The notes: a model not told the origin generated them from the sequence alone. Shown: positions 1 through 6,896, numbered from the stretch's first letter. The stretch: 8,427 nucleotides of DNA from Alphaproteobacteria bacterium (GCA_028869355.1 JAGWSK010000500.1:1-8427); one strand, 5' to 3'. Numbers and translations: made by a program.

Positions 1-64
1 AAACCTTGTCCGGATGGCCTTCGCTGACGGATTCGCTGGTAAAAAGATAGCTTGAGCGCTGCAT
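1..64 (-). CDS. metK: S-adenosylmethionine synthetase (MetK), N-terminal fragment
   Basis: Only the first 21 codons are inside the window; the rest lies beyond position 1. Reading leftward from the ATG at 64-62, the peptide begins MQRSSYLFTSESVSEGHPDK, the hallmark N-terminus of methionine adenosyltransferase. The FTSESVSEGHPDK block contributes the His of the ATP-binding site in this family. MetK makes S-adenosylmethionine from methionine and ATP in the cytoplasm. The start is supported by a Shine-Dalgarno-like GAGGGG at 75-70, five bases upstream. The gene follows hslU on the same strand after a 74-nt gap, so co-transcription is possible. Identification is firm despite the short length because this block is nearly invariant in the family; nothing can be said about the rest of the protein. 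Confidence 0.93.
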   Translation of the reverse strand, partial: MQRSSYLFTSESVSEGHPDKV

Positions 65-138
65 TTCCACCCCTCGTAACTTAAGTCACGTTCTTGCAGG
101 GAAATTCCCGAGGGTCAACCGGAACTGAAGAGGACATT
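65..138 (-). promoter_or_regulatory. metK leader with possible Shine-Dalgarno-sequestering stem
   Basis: This is the 74-nt gap between the hslU stop and the metK start. On the metK strand, CCCTCG (114-109) is a perfect complement of CGAGGG (76-71), which contains most of the metK Shine-Dalgarno. Between them lies a small hairpin, GTGAC-TTAA-GTTAC (89-76, one G-U pair, sharing one base with the outer stem), and a short GGG/CCC stem (109-99). The pairing is seen in the sequence. That it controls metK, for instance as a SAM-responsive element, is inference: I could not match the conserved cores of the known SAM riboswitch classes. No intrinsic terminator for hslU is visible. Confidence 0.3.
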
Positions 139-1446
139 TCACAGAATAAACCGCGACAGGTCCTGGTCTTTGGCAAGGTCTTCGACACGGTCGCGGACAT
201 AGGCGCCGTCGATGGTGAGCGCTTCGTTGGGACGGTCGGTTGCGGTAAAGCTGATCTCGTCCAACACACGTTCCATGATGGTCTGCAACCGGCGCGCGCC
301 GATATTTTCGACACGCGCGTTCACGTCGGCGGCGATTTGCGCGATCGCATCGATACCATCCGCGGCGAATGTCAGCGTCACGTTTTCGGTCGCCATCAGC
401 GCCACATATTGTTTGATCAGACTGGCCTCGGGTTCCATCAGGATTCGCCGGAAGTCCTCGCGGGTGAGCGCCTTCAGTTCGACGCGAATCGGCAGACGGC
501 CCTGCAATTCGGGAAGCAGATCCGATGGTTTCGCGAGGTGGAACGCGCCCGATGCGATGAACAGGATATGGTCGGTGCGCACCGGACCGTGTTTGGTCGC
601 GACCGTGGTGCCTTCGAGCAATGGCAGGAGATCGCGCTGCACCCCCTCGCGCGATACATCGGCCCCAGCGCGCACCTCGCCGCGCGCGCAGATTTTGTCG
701 ATTTCGTCGATAAAAACGATGCCATTGTTCTGTACACTGTCGATCGCATCGCGGATCAGCGAGTCGTTGTCCAGCAGTTTGTCGGCCTCTTCGGTCACCA
801 GCAGATCGTGGGACGCGGCGACCGTCATACGGCGGGTTTTGGTGCGCCCGCCGAGCGCCTTACCGAAAATATCGCCGATGTTGATCATGCCGATCTGCGC
901 CCCCGGCATGCCGGGGATTTCGAGCGACGGCATACCGCCGGAATCGCGCACTTCGATTTCAATTTCCTTGTCGTTGAGTTCGCCCGCGCGCAGCTTTTTG
1001 CGGAAGGCATCCTTTGTCGCGGAGCCGGCACTTCCAACCAGCGCCATCAGGACCCGTTCTTCGGCCTTGGCTTCGGCCTGTGCTTCGACATCGCGGCGTT
1101 TGGCCGCGCGCACCAGTCCGATGCCCACCTCAACGAGATCGCGGACGATCTGCTCGACATCGCGGCCGACATAGCCAACTTCGGTGAATTTTGTGGCTTC
1201 GACCTTCAGGAACGGCGCCTGGGCCAGTTTCGCCAGCCGGCGCGATATTTCGGTTTTGCCAACGCCGGTAGGACCAATCATCAGGATATTCTTGGGCAGG
1301 ACTTCCTCGCGCAACGCCTCCGTAAGCTGTTGGCGGCGCCAGCGATTCCTCAATGCGATGGCGACGGCCCGCTTGGCCTCATGCTGTCCGATGATGAAGC
1401 GGTCAAGTTCGGAGACAATCTCGCGGGGGGTGAAAAATGCGCTCAT
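139..1446 (-). CDS. hslU: HslU, ATPase subunit of the HslVU (ClpYQ) protease
   Basis: A 435-residue AAA+ unfoldase that forms hexamers, unfolds proteins and feeds them to the HslV peptidase in the cytoplasm. Visible motifs are Walker A GPTGVGKT (58-65), the pore loop GYVG (91-94), a charged intermediate domain (about 110-240), Walker B IVFIDEIDK (243-251), sensor-1 region FIASGAF (296-302), the arginine-finger block ELQGRLPIR (313-321) and sensor-2 GARRL (383-387). The C-terminus ends LSRFIL, the tail that docks into HslV. Length is normal for the family. The reading frame is open further upstream, to an ATG at 1494, but that would add 16 unfamiliar residues and overlap hslV by 52 nt. The start at 1446 gives the family's usual beginning (FTPREIVSELD) and a 4-nt ATGA overlap with the hslV stop, which implies translational coupling. 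Confidence 0.97.
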   Translation of the reverse strand: MSAFFTPREIVSELDRFIIGQHEAKRAVAIALRNRWRRQQLTEALREEVLPKNILMIGPTGVGKTEISRRLAKLAQAPFLKVEATKFTEVGYVGRDVEQIVRDLVEVGIGLVRAAKRRDVEAQAEAKAEERVLMALVGSAGSATKDAFRKKLRAGELNDKEIEIEVRDSGGMPSLEIPGMPGAQIGMINIGDIFGKALGGRTKTRRMTVAASHDLLVTEEADKLLDNDSLIRDAIDSVQNNGIVFIDEIDKICARGEVRAGADVSREGVQRDLLPLLEGTTVATKHGPVRTDHILFIASGAFHLAKPSDLLPELQGRLPIRVELKALTREDFRRILMEPEASLIKQYVALMATENVTLTFAADGIDAIAQIAADVNARVENIGARRLQTIMERVLDEISFTATDRPNEALTIDGAYVRDRVEDLAKDQDLSRFIL

Positions 1447-1988
1447 GCGGTGGTCAGACTCTCGACGGTGATATTCTCGTTGGTAAACACGCAAATTCCC
1501 GCGGCGATCTTCATGGCCCTGCGCGCGATGTCTTCAGCGGACAAATCCATCCCCGATAATGCACGTGCCGCGGCCAGCGCATAGGCGCCGCCGGAACCGA
1601 TACCGATCAGCCCGTCTTCGGGTTCGAGAACATCGCCGGTTCCCGAGATCACAAGTGAGGACTTGCGGTCTGCCACAGCCATCATGGCTTCCAGGCGCCG
1701 CAAATAGCGATCGGTACGCCAATCCTTGGCCAGTTCGACGCACGCGCGCGCCAGGTTGCCGGGGTAGGTTTCCAGCTTCGCCTCGAGACGCTCGAACAAC
1801 GCAAAAGCATCGGCCGTCGCGCCGGCAAAACCGGCGATCACCTCGGCTTTCCCCAGCCGGCGCACTTTCTTCGCATTGGCCTTGATCACCGTATTACCGA
1901 GCGAGACCTGGCCGTCTCCTGCGATCACCACCTGCCCGGCCTTGCGCACGGAAAGAATGGTGGTGCCATGCCACACAGATTCGGTCAT
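1443..1988 (-). CDS. hslV: HslV, threonine peptidase subunit of the HslVU protease
   Basis: A 181-residue proteasome-beta-like peptidase that forms the double-ring core of HslVU. The catalytic nucleophile is expected to be Thr9, in the sequence HGTTI, exposed after removal of an eight-residue propeptide. Other family features are GDGQVS (24-29), the Lys-rich KKVRRL block (40-45) that carries the active-site lysine, GSGG (131-134) and TNENI (169-173). Length is typical. It is the first gene of the leftward unit and overlaps hslU by four bases, so the two subunits are almost certainly co-transcribed and co-translated. In proteobacteria this operon is commonly heat-shock controlled, but I found no convincing sigma-32 promoter with correct spacing in the 88 nt upstream. 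Confidence 0.97.
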   Translation of the reverse strand: MTESVWHGTTILSVRKAGQVVIAGDGQVSLGNTVIKANAKKVRRLGKAEVIAGFAGATADAFALFERLEAKLETYPGNLARACVELAKDWRTDRYLRRLEAMMAVADRKSSLVISGTGDVLEPEDGLIGIGSGGAYALAAARALSGMDLSAEDIARRAMKIAAGICVFTNENITVESLTTA

Positions 1989-2076
1989 TGTACGAACTCC
2001 GGATGATGCCGCGGCGTCGACTGAGCCAGGCCCTTAAGATATAGCTCCGGCACCCGGATTAAAGGTTTCAAACGCG
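1989..2076. promoter_or_regulatory. Divergent intergenic region between hslV and hisB
   Basis: These 88 nt must carry the promoters of both the leftward hslVU and the rightward hisB units, inferred from the divergent layout. A weak AAAGG (2061-2065) lies 11 nt before the hisB ATG and may be its Shine-Dalgarno. An AT-rich patch, TTAAGATATAG (2034-2044), could serve as a -10 region in either direction: TAAGAT rightward or CTATAT leftward. I see no matching -35 element at proper spacing, so no individual promoter is called. Confidence 0.45.
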
Positions 2077-2676
2077 ATGCGCACGGCGACAGTAGAACGA
2101 AAAACCCGCGAGACGGAAATCCACGTCGCGCTCGATCTCGACGGCACGGGCGTTTACGACATCGCCACCGGCATCGGGTTTCTCAATCACATGCTGGAGA
2201 GTTTTTCGCGTCATTCGGCGATCGACCTGACGGTCCGCGCGCAGGGAGATCTGCATGTCGATTTCCACCACACGACCGAAGATACGGCCATTGTAATCGG
2301 ACAAGCGCTACGCCGGGCGCTCGGCGATTTTTCCGGGGTACGCCGTTTTGGTTCTTGCCTGATGCCGATGGACGAGACCCTGACCCGCGTCGCCATCGAC
2401 CTGTCAAACCGGCCCTATCTGATCTGGAAGGTGAAATTCACCCGGCCGAAAATAGGTGAGATGGACACGGAATTGTTCCGCGAATGGTTTCAGGCGCTGG
2501 CGCAGAATGCGGGCATCTGCCTGCACATCGAGAATCTTTATGGCGAAAACAGCCACCACATTGTCGAGACCTGTTTCAAGGGCACGGCACGCGCGCTGCG
2601 ACAGGCCATTGAAATTGACGAGCGTCTTGCGGGCGCTGTGCCATCGACAAAAAGCATGTTGATGGACAGCCCGTGA
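2077..2676 (+). CDS. hisB: Imidazoleglycerol-phosphate dehydratase (HisB)
   Basis: A 199-residue monofunctional IGP dehydratase (histidine biosynthesis, imidazoleglycerol-phosphate to imidazoleacetol-phosphate, Mn-dependent, cytoplasmic). The internally duplicated fold is visible as paired histidine motifs: GIGFLNHML (32-40) and DFHHTTEDTAI (62-72) in the first half, and GENSHHIVE (156-164) in the second. FGSCLMPMDE (91-100) and the C-terminal PSTK (189-192) also match the family. There is no fused histidinol-phosphatase domain, as expected outside enteric bacteria. It is divergent from hslVU, an arrangement familiar in alphaproteobacteria. The usual downstream partners hisH, hisA and hisF are absent; a permease follows 22 nt after the stop. 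Confidence 0.97.
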   Translation: MRTATVERKTRETEIHVALDLDGTGVYDIATGIGFLNHMLESFSRHSAIDLTVRAQGDLHVDFHHTTEDTAIVIGQALRRALGDFSGVRRFGSCLMPMDETLTRVAIDLSNRPYLIWKVKFTRPKIGEMDTELFREWFQALAQNAGICLHIENLYGENSHHIVETCFKGTARALRQAIEIDERLAGAVPSTKSMLMDSP

Positions 2677-2684
2677 AGTGGATT

Positions 2685-2689
2685 AAGGG
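2685..2689 (+). promoter_or_regulatory. Shine-Dalgarno supporting the TTG start of the permease
   Basis: AAGGG lies nine bases before the TTG at 2699, in the 22-nt gap after hisB. The first in-frame ATG is inside transmembrane helix 1 (residue 34) and cannot be the start. This site therefore decides in favour of TTG. Confidence 0.6.
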
Positions 2690-2698
2690 CCAGACTAT

Positions 2699-4105
2699 TT
2701 GACCCCCTTCGCACGCAAATTGCCGCCGGCAGACGAGCGGCGTCAGCTTCGGCCATGCCTGTCCGCCTTCGATCTTACCTTCATCGGCGTCGGCAACATG
2801 ATCGGCACAGGCATATTTGTGCTGACCGGAATCGCAGCCGCGACGCAGGCAGGACCGGCACTGATTATCTCATTTGTGGTTGCGGCGATTGCCTGTGTAT
2901 TCGTCGGATTTGCCTATGCGGAGCTTGCCGCGAGCATCGGCGGTTGCGGCGCGGCATATGGCTATGCTTATGCCGCTTTCGGCGAGTTGCCCGCATGGCT
3001 CGCGGGATGGAATCTGGTGTTCTGTTTTGGCTCAGCTCTGGCGGCGGTGGCAAATGGCTGGTCGGGTTATTTTGCCAGCGCGCTTCAGGCGATCGGAATG
3101 CCATTGCCGCCTGCGCTCGCGAGCGGGCCGGCGACGGGCGGTGTCATCGACCTTCCCGCCGTCGTGGTGATTTTGCTGCTGATGCTGGCGCTTCTTGCCG
3201 GAGTCAAACAAAGCGCCCGGTTGAACCGCTTCATCGTGATGGCGAAACTCGGCGCATTGGGCGTCTTTCTTGCCGTCGCGGCATTCCATTTGCAGGCCGC
3301 ACTTTGGCATCCATTCCTTCCCTATGGCTGGTTCACGCAGAAACCCGATGGATCGACCGCCGGTGTGCTCGCGGCGGCGTCGGTGGTGTTCTTCGCCTAT
3401 CGCGGGTTTCAAACCGTATCATTTGCAGTGGAAGAGGCGCGCCACCCGCAGCGGGATATTCCGCTTGCCGTCCTTGGTTCGCTGACCATCTGTACGCTGA
3501 TCTACCTTCTGGTGGCCGGTGCGTTGACCGGAATCGCTCCGTACCGCGCGCTGAACGTGCCGTCTCCGATCGCTTTCGCGCTGTTCAGACTGGGCTATGA
3601 CTGGGGATCCGCACTGGTTGCGGGCGGCGTCATTGTCGGACTGACATCCACCATGCTGATGATCTATTACGCACTGACGCGGATCATATTTGCGATCGCG
3701 CGCGATGGATTGCTGCCACCTTTTTTTTCCGTCCTTCAGCCGCGGAGTCAGACGCCGGTCAATGCGATCATCATCTGCGGTGTCATCATGGCGACGCTTG
3801 CCGGCGTGGCGCCCCTGACGGCGACGGCAAAACTCGTCAATGCTGGAACGCTGACCGAATTCGTTCTGGTCTGCGCCGGAGTCATTGTGCTCCGGCGGCG
3901 GCCGGGCATTGTGCGTCCATTCCGCACGCCTGGCGGGATTCTCATTCCGCTGCTCGGCATCGCCTCCTGCACTGCGTTGCTGAATTTCCTGCCCGCGGTG
4001 ACGCTCGCAAGCTACGGCGTCTGGCTCGCACTTGGATTCGCGGTGTACTTTATCTACGCCGCCCGGCGATCAGCGCGGGGAGCGCTTGGCGAGAATCCGC
4101 TGTAG
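2699..4105 (+). CDS. APC-superfamily amino acid permease (CAT/YfnA-like)
   Basis: A 468-residue inner-membrane transporter with about 12 hydrophobic helices, the first at roughly 25-46 and the last at 434-453. Helix 1 contains GVGNMIGTGIF (30-40), the glycine-rich unwound stretch that binds substrate backbone in APC transporters. The block FFAYRGFQTVSFAVEE (231-246) followed by HPQRDIP (249-255), the block ARDGLLPPFF (334-343), and LVNAGTLTEFVLVCAG (379-394) followed by RPFRTPG (406-412) are characteristic of the cationic amino acid transporter-like branch. Substrate cannot be assigned; an amino acid taken up by proton symport is the family expectation. Translation appears to start at TTG. 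It sits 22 nt after hisB and may share its transcript. The 3' end overlaps the convergent regA gene by 36 bp. Confidence 0.88.
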   Translation: MTPFARKLPPADERRQLRPCLSAFDLTFIGVGNMIGTGIFVLTGIAAATQAGPALIISFVVAAIACVFVGFAYAELAASIGGCGAAYGYAYAAFGELPAWLAGWNLVFCFGSALAAVANGWSGYFASALQAIGMPLPPALASGPATGGVIDLPAVVVILLLMLALLAGVKQSARLNRFIVMAKLGALGVFLAVAAFHLQAALWHPFLPYGWFTQKPDGSTAGVLAAASVVFFAYRGFQTVSFAVEEARHPQRDIPLAVLGSLTICTLIYLLVAGALTGIAPYRALNVPSPIAFALFRLGYDWGSALVAGGVIVGLTSTMLMIYYALTRIIFAIARDGLLPPFFSVLQPRSQTPVNAIIICGVIMATLAGVAPLTATAKLVNAGTLTEFVLVCAGVIVLRRRPGIVRPFRTPGGILIPLLGIASCTALLNFLPAVTLASYGVWLALGFAVYFIYAARRSARGALGENPL

Positions 4106-4615
4106 CGTCCGGCGATGCATGTTCAGACGCCGCGCCGTCTCCGAGACATTATGTCCGCAGAGTTCGTACACCCGCTGGATGTGCTCCCAACGTACACGGT
4201 CGGCTGACATGGGATTTTCCGGCGGCTGGGGTTTGGCGCCCGGCGGGGCGAGCAGCGCGCCCATAATGTCATCGGCATCGGCCGGCTTGGACAGATAGTC
4301 GATCGCGCCGAATTTCACCGCGGCAACAGCAGTCGCGATGTTCCCAAAGCCGGTCAGCACAACGACCCGCGCATTCGGCCGCAGCTCATGCAGTTTCTCC
4401 ACGACGTCGAGGCCGTTGCCATCGTCGAGTTTCAGATCGATGACGGCAAATGCGGGCGGGCTTTCATTGACCATCGCGACACCTTCCCGGACCGTCTCTG
4501 CGCTTTTGACGGCAAAGCCGCGTGTCTCCATGGCGCGCACCAGCCTTTCGCGAAACGGCCGGTCATCATCGACAATGAGAAGGCTTTTTTCTTCGGGAAG
4601 GGACACTTGCTCCAT
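4070..4615 (-). CDS. regA: RegA/PrrA/ActR-type redox response regulator
   Basis: A 181-residue response regulator, the usual size for RegA. The receiver domain occupies about residues 10-120, with the acidic pocket DDD (16-18), phosphoacceptor Asp60 in AVIDLKLDDGNGLD, switch Thr88 and Lys110. A proline-rich linker (124-135) leads to a Fis-type helix-turn-helix, NVSETARRLNMHRRTLQRIL (156-175), which is the almost invariant DNA-reading segment of this family. In alphaproteobacteria RegA homologues control respiration, photosynthesis, nitrogen and carbon fixation in response to redox state. The gene lies 73 nt downstream of the regB-like kinase on the same strand. No strong Shine-Dalgarno precedes the ATG. 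An internal GTG at codon 4 is possible but less likely. Confidence 0.94.
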   Translation of the reverse strand: MEQVSLPEEKSLLIVDDDRPFRERLVRAMETRGFAVKSAETVREGVAMVNESPPAFAVIDLKLDDGNGLDVVEKLHELRPNARVVVLTGFGNIATAVAAVKFGAIDYLSKPADADDIMGALLAPPGAKPQPPENPMSADRVRWEHIQRVYELCGHNVSETARRLNMHRRTLQRILAKRSPR

Positions 4616-4625
4616 AGTCCATCAG

Positions 4626-4671
4626 TGGCCGGATTTCACGCTGGCTATACCGCGCGGCCGCGCCACGGCCA
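4626..4671. repeat. GC-rich inverted repeats between regB and regA
   Basis: The regB-regA gap contains TGGCCG (4626-4631) and its inverted copy CGGCCA (4666-4671), and between them a perfect 12-bp palindrome, GCGCGGCCGCGC (4652-4663). They could form a hairpin in the regBA messenger or a protein-binding site. No T-tract follows on the regA strand, so it is not an intrinsic terminator. Functional relevance is unproven; GC-rich DNA produces such short palindromes by chance. Confidence 0.3.
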
Positions 4672-4688
4672 ATTATTAAAATGCAACT

Positions 4689-6083
4689 TCACATATGAAT
4701 GTCCTGGGTTGGTGGTGTGTCGCCGTCGATCGCGCCGCGCGGCCAGCTCGCGACAACACTGGCGCCGCCGCCCATCCGGTTGCGCGCAAAAACCGTCCCT
4801 CCCGTATACTCGATGAGGGTCTTGGCAATGAAAAATCCCAGCCCGAGACCTTCCTGTTTTCCGTCCGATGGATCGAGTTCACGCACCGCACCACTCCGGC
4901 CGGCCATGCGCGATGTTACATATGGCTCGCCGATCTGTTCGAGAATTGGCGCAGCGAACCCCGGGCCGTCATCCATCACCTCGACCGTGAGATGCTGAGC
5001 GTCCCAACTGGCCACCAGACGAACTTCAGACGCGGCAAAGTCGGCGGCATTTTCGATGATATTGCCAAGTCCATGTTGGACTTCGGGCAGACGCCAGATT
5101 TTCGGCATCGGGCCGGATTGAACCGCGATGGAGATTTTGACATCCACGCCGCGATGGGGTGCTGCGATGTCGTCGAGCAGGGCGCCCAACGGAATCCTTT
5201 CGGCCTGGCCGAGTACTGTTTCTTCCGGTTGCGCAAGCCTGGCAAGAATGGCGCGGCAGCGCTCGGCTTCGGAGCGGAGCAGGCGGAAATCATCGGCGTG
5301 GGGGTCTTTGGCAAGGTCGCGCGCAAGCTCGTGCGCCACGATCGCGATTGTCCCCAGCGGAGTTCCCAGTTCATGCGCGGCGGCCGCGGCAAGCGCTCCC
5401 AACGATCCGAGGCGCCTTTCCCGCGCCAGGGCCAGTTGGGTCGCAGACAGCGCCGCCGACATGCGTGCTGCCTCACGCGCGATACGCCAGGCATAAGTCG
5501 AAGTGAACCCGACGCCGAGCAGTAGCGAAACCCAGATACCCAACTGGTACAGCGCCGGCAGCCCAAACCCGTTCACCGGCGCCCAGGGCAGCGGCAAATG
5601 GGCCTGCCAAAGGAACGTGACCGACAAAAAGGCCAGCGCGCACAGGAACAGCGTGTTCCAGAGATCGAGCGTCGAGGCGGAAATCACCACCGGCGCCAGA
5701 AACATCAGCGCAAACGGGTTCTCGATGCCGCCGGTAAAGAATAAAAGCGCCGCAAGCTGAACAATATCATAGGCCAGAAATGCCGTCGCCTCGCCGGCGC
5801 TAAGCCGTTTCGAGGATGGATAGGCGACAGACAGCATCACGTTGAGCAATGCGCTGGCCATGATCGGAGAGGCGGCAAGCACGACCGGAAAATCGAAATT
5901 CAGGCCAATGCGCACGCCAAGCAGCGCAATCGTCTGGCCGACAATGGCGAGCCAGCGAAGATTGTTGAGAGTGCCAAGCCGGACACGGCCGCGGCCCAAT
6001 ATCAGCGCGCGGGTACGGAACAAGGGCGGCGCCGGGTTCGCGGCGGCCGGCAATTCGCCGGTCAAGTTCATCGCGGTTGCCAT
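4689..6083 (-). CDS. regB: RegB/PrrB/ActS-type redox sensor histidine kinase
   Basis: A 464-residue inner-membrane sensor kinase. Six hydrophobic segments lie at about 41-60, 66-88, 100-116, 124-140, 143-161 and 177-198. FFTGGIENPF (115-124) matches the quinone-binding motif of RegB. The H-box is AAAHELGTPLGT (234-245) with phosphorylated His237. ERCRAIL (274-280) contains Cys276, at the place of the redox-active cysteine of the Rhodobacter protein. N-box NIIENAADFA (341-350), DDGPGF (371-376) and GLGLGFFIAK (412-421) form the ATPase domain. The kinase would phosphorylate the RegA-like regulator encoded next. An in-frame ATG at codon 5 is an alternative start; neither start has a clear Shine-Dalgarno. 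A terminator lies only 35 nt upstream. No senC-type copper chaperone gene, often linked to regBA, is in the window. Confidence 0.93.
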   Translation of the reverse strand: MATAMNLTGELPAAANPAPPLFRTRALILGRGRVRLGTLNNLRWLAIVGQTIALLGVRIGLNFDFPVVLAASPIMASALLNVMLSVAYPSSKRLSAGEATAFLAYDIVQLAALLFFTGGIENPFALMFLAPVVISASTLDLWNTLFLCALAFLSVTFLWQAHLPLPWAPVNGFGLPALYQLGIWVSLLLGVGFTSTYAWRIAREAARMSAALSATQLALARERRLGSLGALAAAAAHELGTPLGTIAIVAHELARDLAKDPHADDFRLLRSEAERCRAILARLAQPEETVLGQAERIPLGALLDDIAAPHRGVDVKISIAVQSGPMPKIWRLPEVQHGLGNIIENAADFAASEVRLVASWDAQHLTVEVMDDGPGFAAPILEQIGEPYVTSRMAGRSGAVRELDPSDGKQEGLGLGFFIAKTLIEYTGGTVFARNRMGGGASVVASWPRGAIDGDTPPTQDIHM

Positions 6084-6118
6084 ATACGGATTTTGGGCAT
6101 TTTGCGCCAGATTACACG

Positions 6119-6153
6119 AAAAAAAGCGCCCCCGGAGAGTTTCCGGGGGCGCT
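6119..6153 (-). terminator. Intrinsic terminator of the DUF4142 lipoprotein gene
   Basis: A perfect 12-bp stem, AGCGCCCCCGGA (6125-6136) with TCCGGGGGCGCT (6142-6153), encloses a 5-nt loop. On the minus strand it is followed directly by a run of seven T (6125-6119, the first being the last paired base). It is oriented to stop leftward transcription and lies 58 nt past the stop codon of the lipoprotein gene. It has no U-tract in the other direction. Confidence 0.9.
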
Positions 6154-6211
6154 CGCCAGGCCAGGCGCTTGTCACCTGGGAGGGCACGGCTATCGCGCCA
6201 GCCTGTTTCGG

Positions 6212-6874
6212 TTACCGGGAACGCGTTTTCCCCGCGTTGATTGCGACCTCATGAGCATGATGGGCGCGGTCGATTGCATTGATCGCCTGCAACTGCATTG
6301 TCAGGATCGGCACTGCTTGCCGGGCAAAATTTTTGAGGCCGGCATCATCACCCGATCTGATGTAGCCGCGCATCAGGATCAGCGCCTGATTATGCTGATC
6401 GATCTGCTGTGCGATGTAGCGAGCATCGAATTGCTGATCCTTCGCTGCCTGAAGGTCGTCGAGCAGCGCCTGACGCGTCTGATCGAGCTGGGTCGGAGCT
6501 TCCGTGCCGGGCGCTTCTTTGGCCATCAGGCGCTTCAGCTGATTGAGACTCTGGGTATGCGCATCGACCATTTGTTGCGCGAATTGCAGAATGTCGGGCG
6601 AATGCGACCGCATGGCGGCGATCTGGCCGGACTGGACCTCATACATATCGCCGATCGCGGCACTCTCGGCAAAAACCTGCGTCGGCATGGACAGAGTCCC
6701 CGCCGTGCCGCTGGTGCCCGCAACCTCGGTGTTTCCCGGGCCCGATTCGGAAAGCCCCTGGTTCTCGACAGCGGATCTGCCGGGCGATTGATTCGACGCA
6801 GTCTTCTGGTCACAGCCGGCGAGCAGGATCAGGCCCGCGAGCAGACTGGTTCCCAGCGCAAAACGGCAGGACAT
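6212..6874 (-). CDS. DUF4142-type lipoprotein
   Basis: A 220-residue predicted envelope lipoprotein. Residues 1-20 form a lipoprotein signal peptide ending LLAG, with lipidated Cys21 followed by Asp, a residue that in enteric bacteria favours inner-membrane retention. A low-complexity Ser/Gly/Thr linker (about 25-62) leads to an alpha-helical domain (65-210). In that domain, FAQQMVDAHTQSLNQL (98-113), DARYIAQQIDQHNQAL (150-165) and LKNFARQAVPIL (180-191) fit the ferritin-like DUF4142 family. The His positions resemble its conserved histidines, but whether they bind metal is unknown. The frame is open upstream to 6961, but the ATG at 6874 is chosen for its consensus Shine-Dalgarno and because the signal peptide starts there. 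The family is often stress-induced in alphaproteobacteria, which fits the EcfG-like promoter upstream. Molecular function is unknown. Confidence 0.85.
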   Translation of the reverse strand: MSCRFALGTSLLAGLILLAGCDQKTASNQSPGRSAVENQGLSESGPGNTEVAGTSGTAGTLSMPTQVFAESAAIGDMYEVQSGQIAAMRSHSPDILQFAQQMVDAHTQSLNQLKRLMAKEAPGTEAPTQLDQTRQALLDDLQAAKDQQFDARYIAQQIDQHNQALILMRGYIRSGDDAGLKNFARQAVPILTMQLQAINAIDRAHHAHEVAINAGKTRSR

Positions 6875-6879
6875 GATCT

Positions 6880-6885
6880 CCTCCT
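6880..6885 (-). promoter_or_regulatory. Consensus Shine-Dalgarno of the DUF4142 lipoprotein gene
   Basis: AGGAGG on the minus strand, five bases before the ATG at 6874. It is the strongest ribosome binding site in the window, and it rules out the longer reading frame that begins at 6961. Confidence 0.85.
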
Positions 6886-6896
6886 CTGATGCCGAA

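Noticed and set aside
65..138. A firm SAM riboswitch call upstream of metK
   Set aside because: The conserved cores of SAM-II, SAM-V and SAM/SAH classes could not be matched by eye. Only a Shine-Dalgarno-pairing stem is supported, so it is left as a finding to test.
1447..1494. Upstream extension of hslU to an ATG at 1494
   Set aside because: The added 16 residues do not resemble any HslU N-terminus and would overlap hslV by 52 nt. The ATG at 1446 gives the canonical start and a 4-nt coupling overlap.
94..1584. Long open frame on the plus strand opposite hslU and the end of hslV (496 codons)
   Set aside because: It is antisense to two unmistakable genes, has no recognisable domain, and is the kind of frame GC-rich codon use produces on the opposite strand.
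2039..2073. Sigma-32 (RpoH) promoter for hslVU: GTTTGAAA and CTATAT on the minus strand
   Set aside because: The two boxes are 21 nt apart, longer than RpoH promoters allow, and the -35 lacks the leading C of CTTGAAA.
2068..2304. Short minus-strand open frame over the start of hisB
   Set aside because: It is antisense to the conserved HisB active-site region, has no recognisable motifs, and is best explained as a shadow frame.
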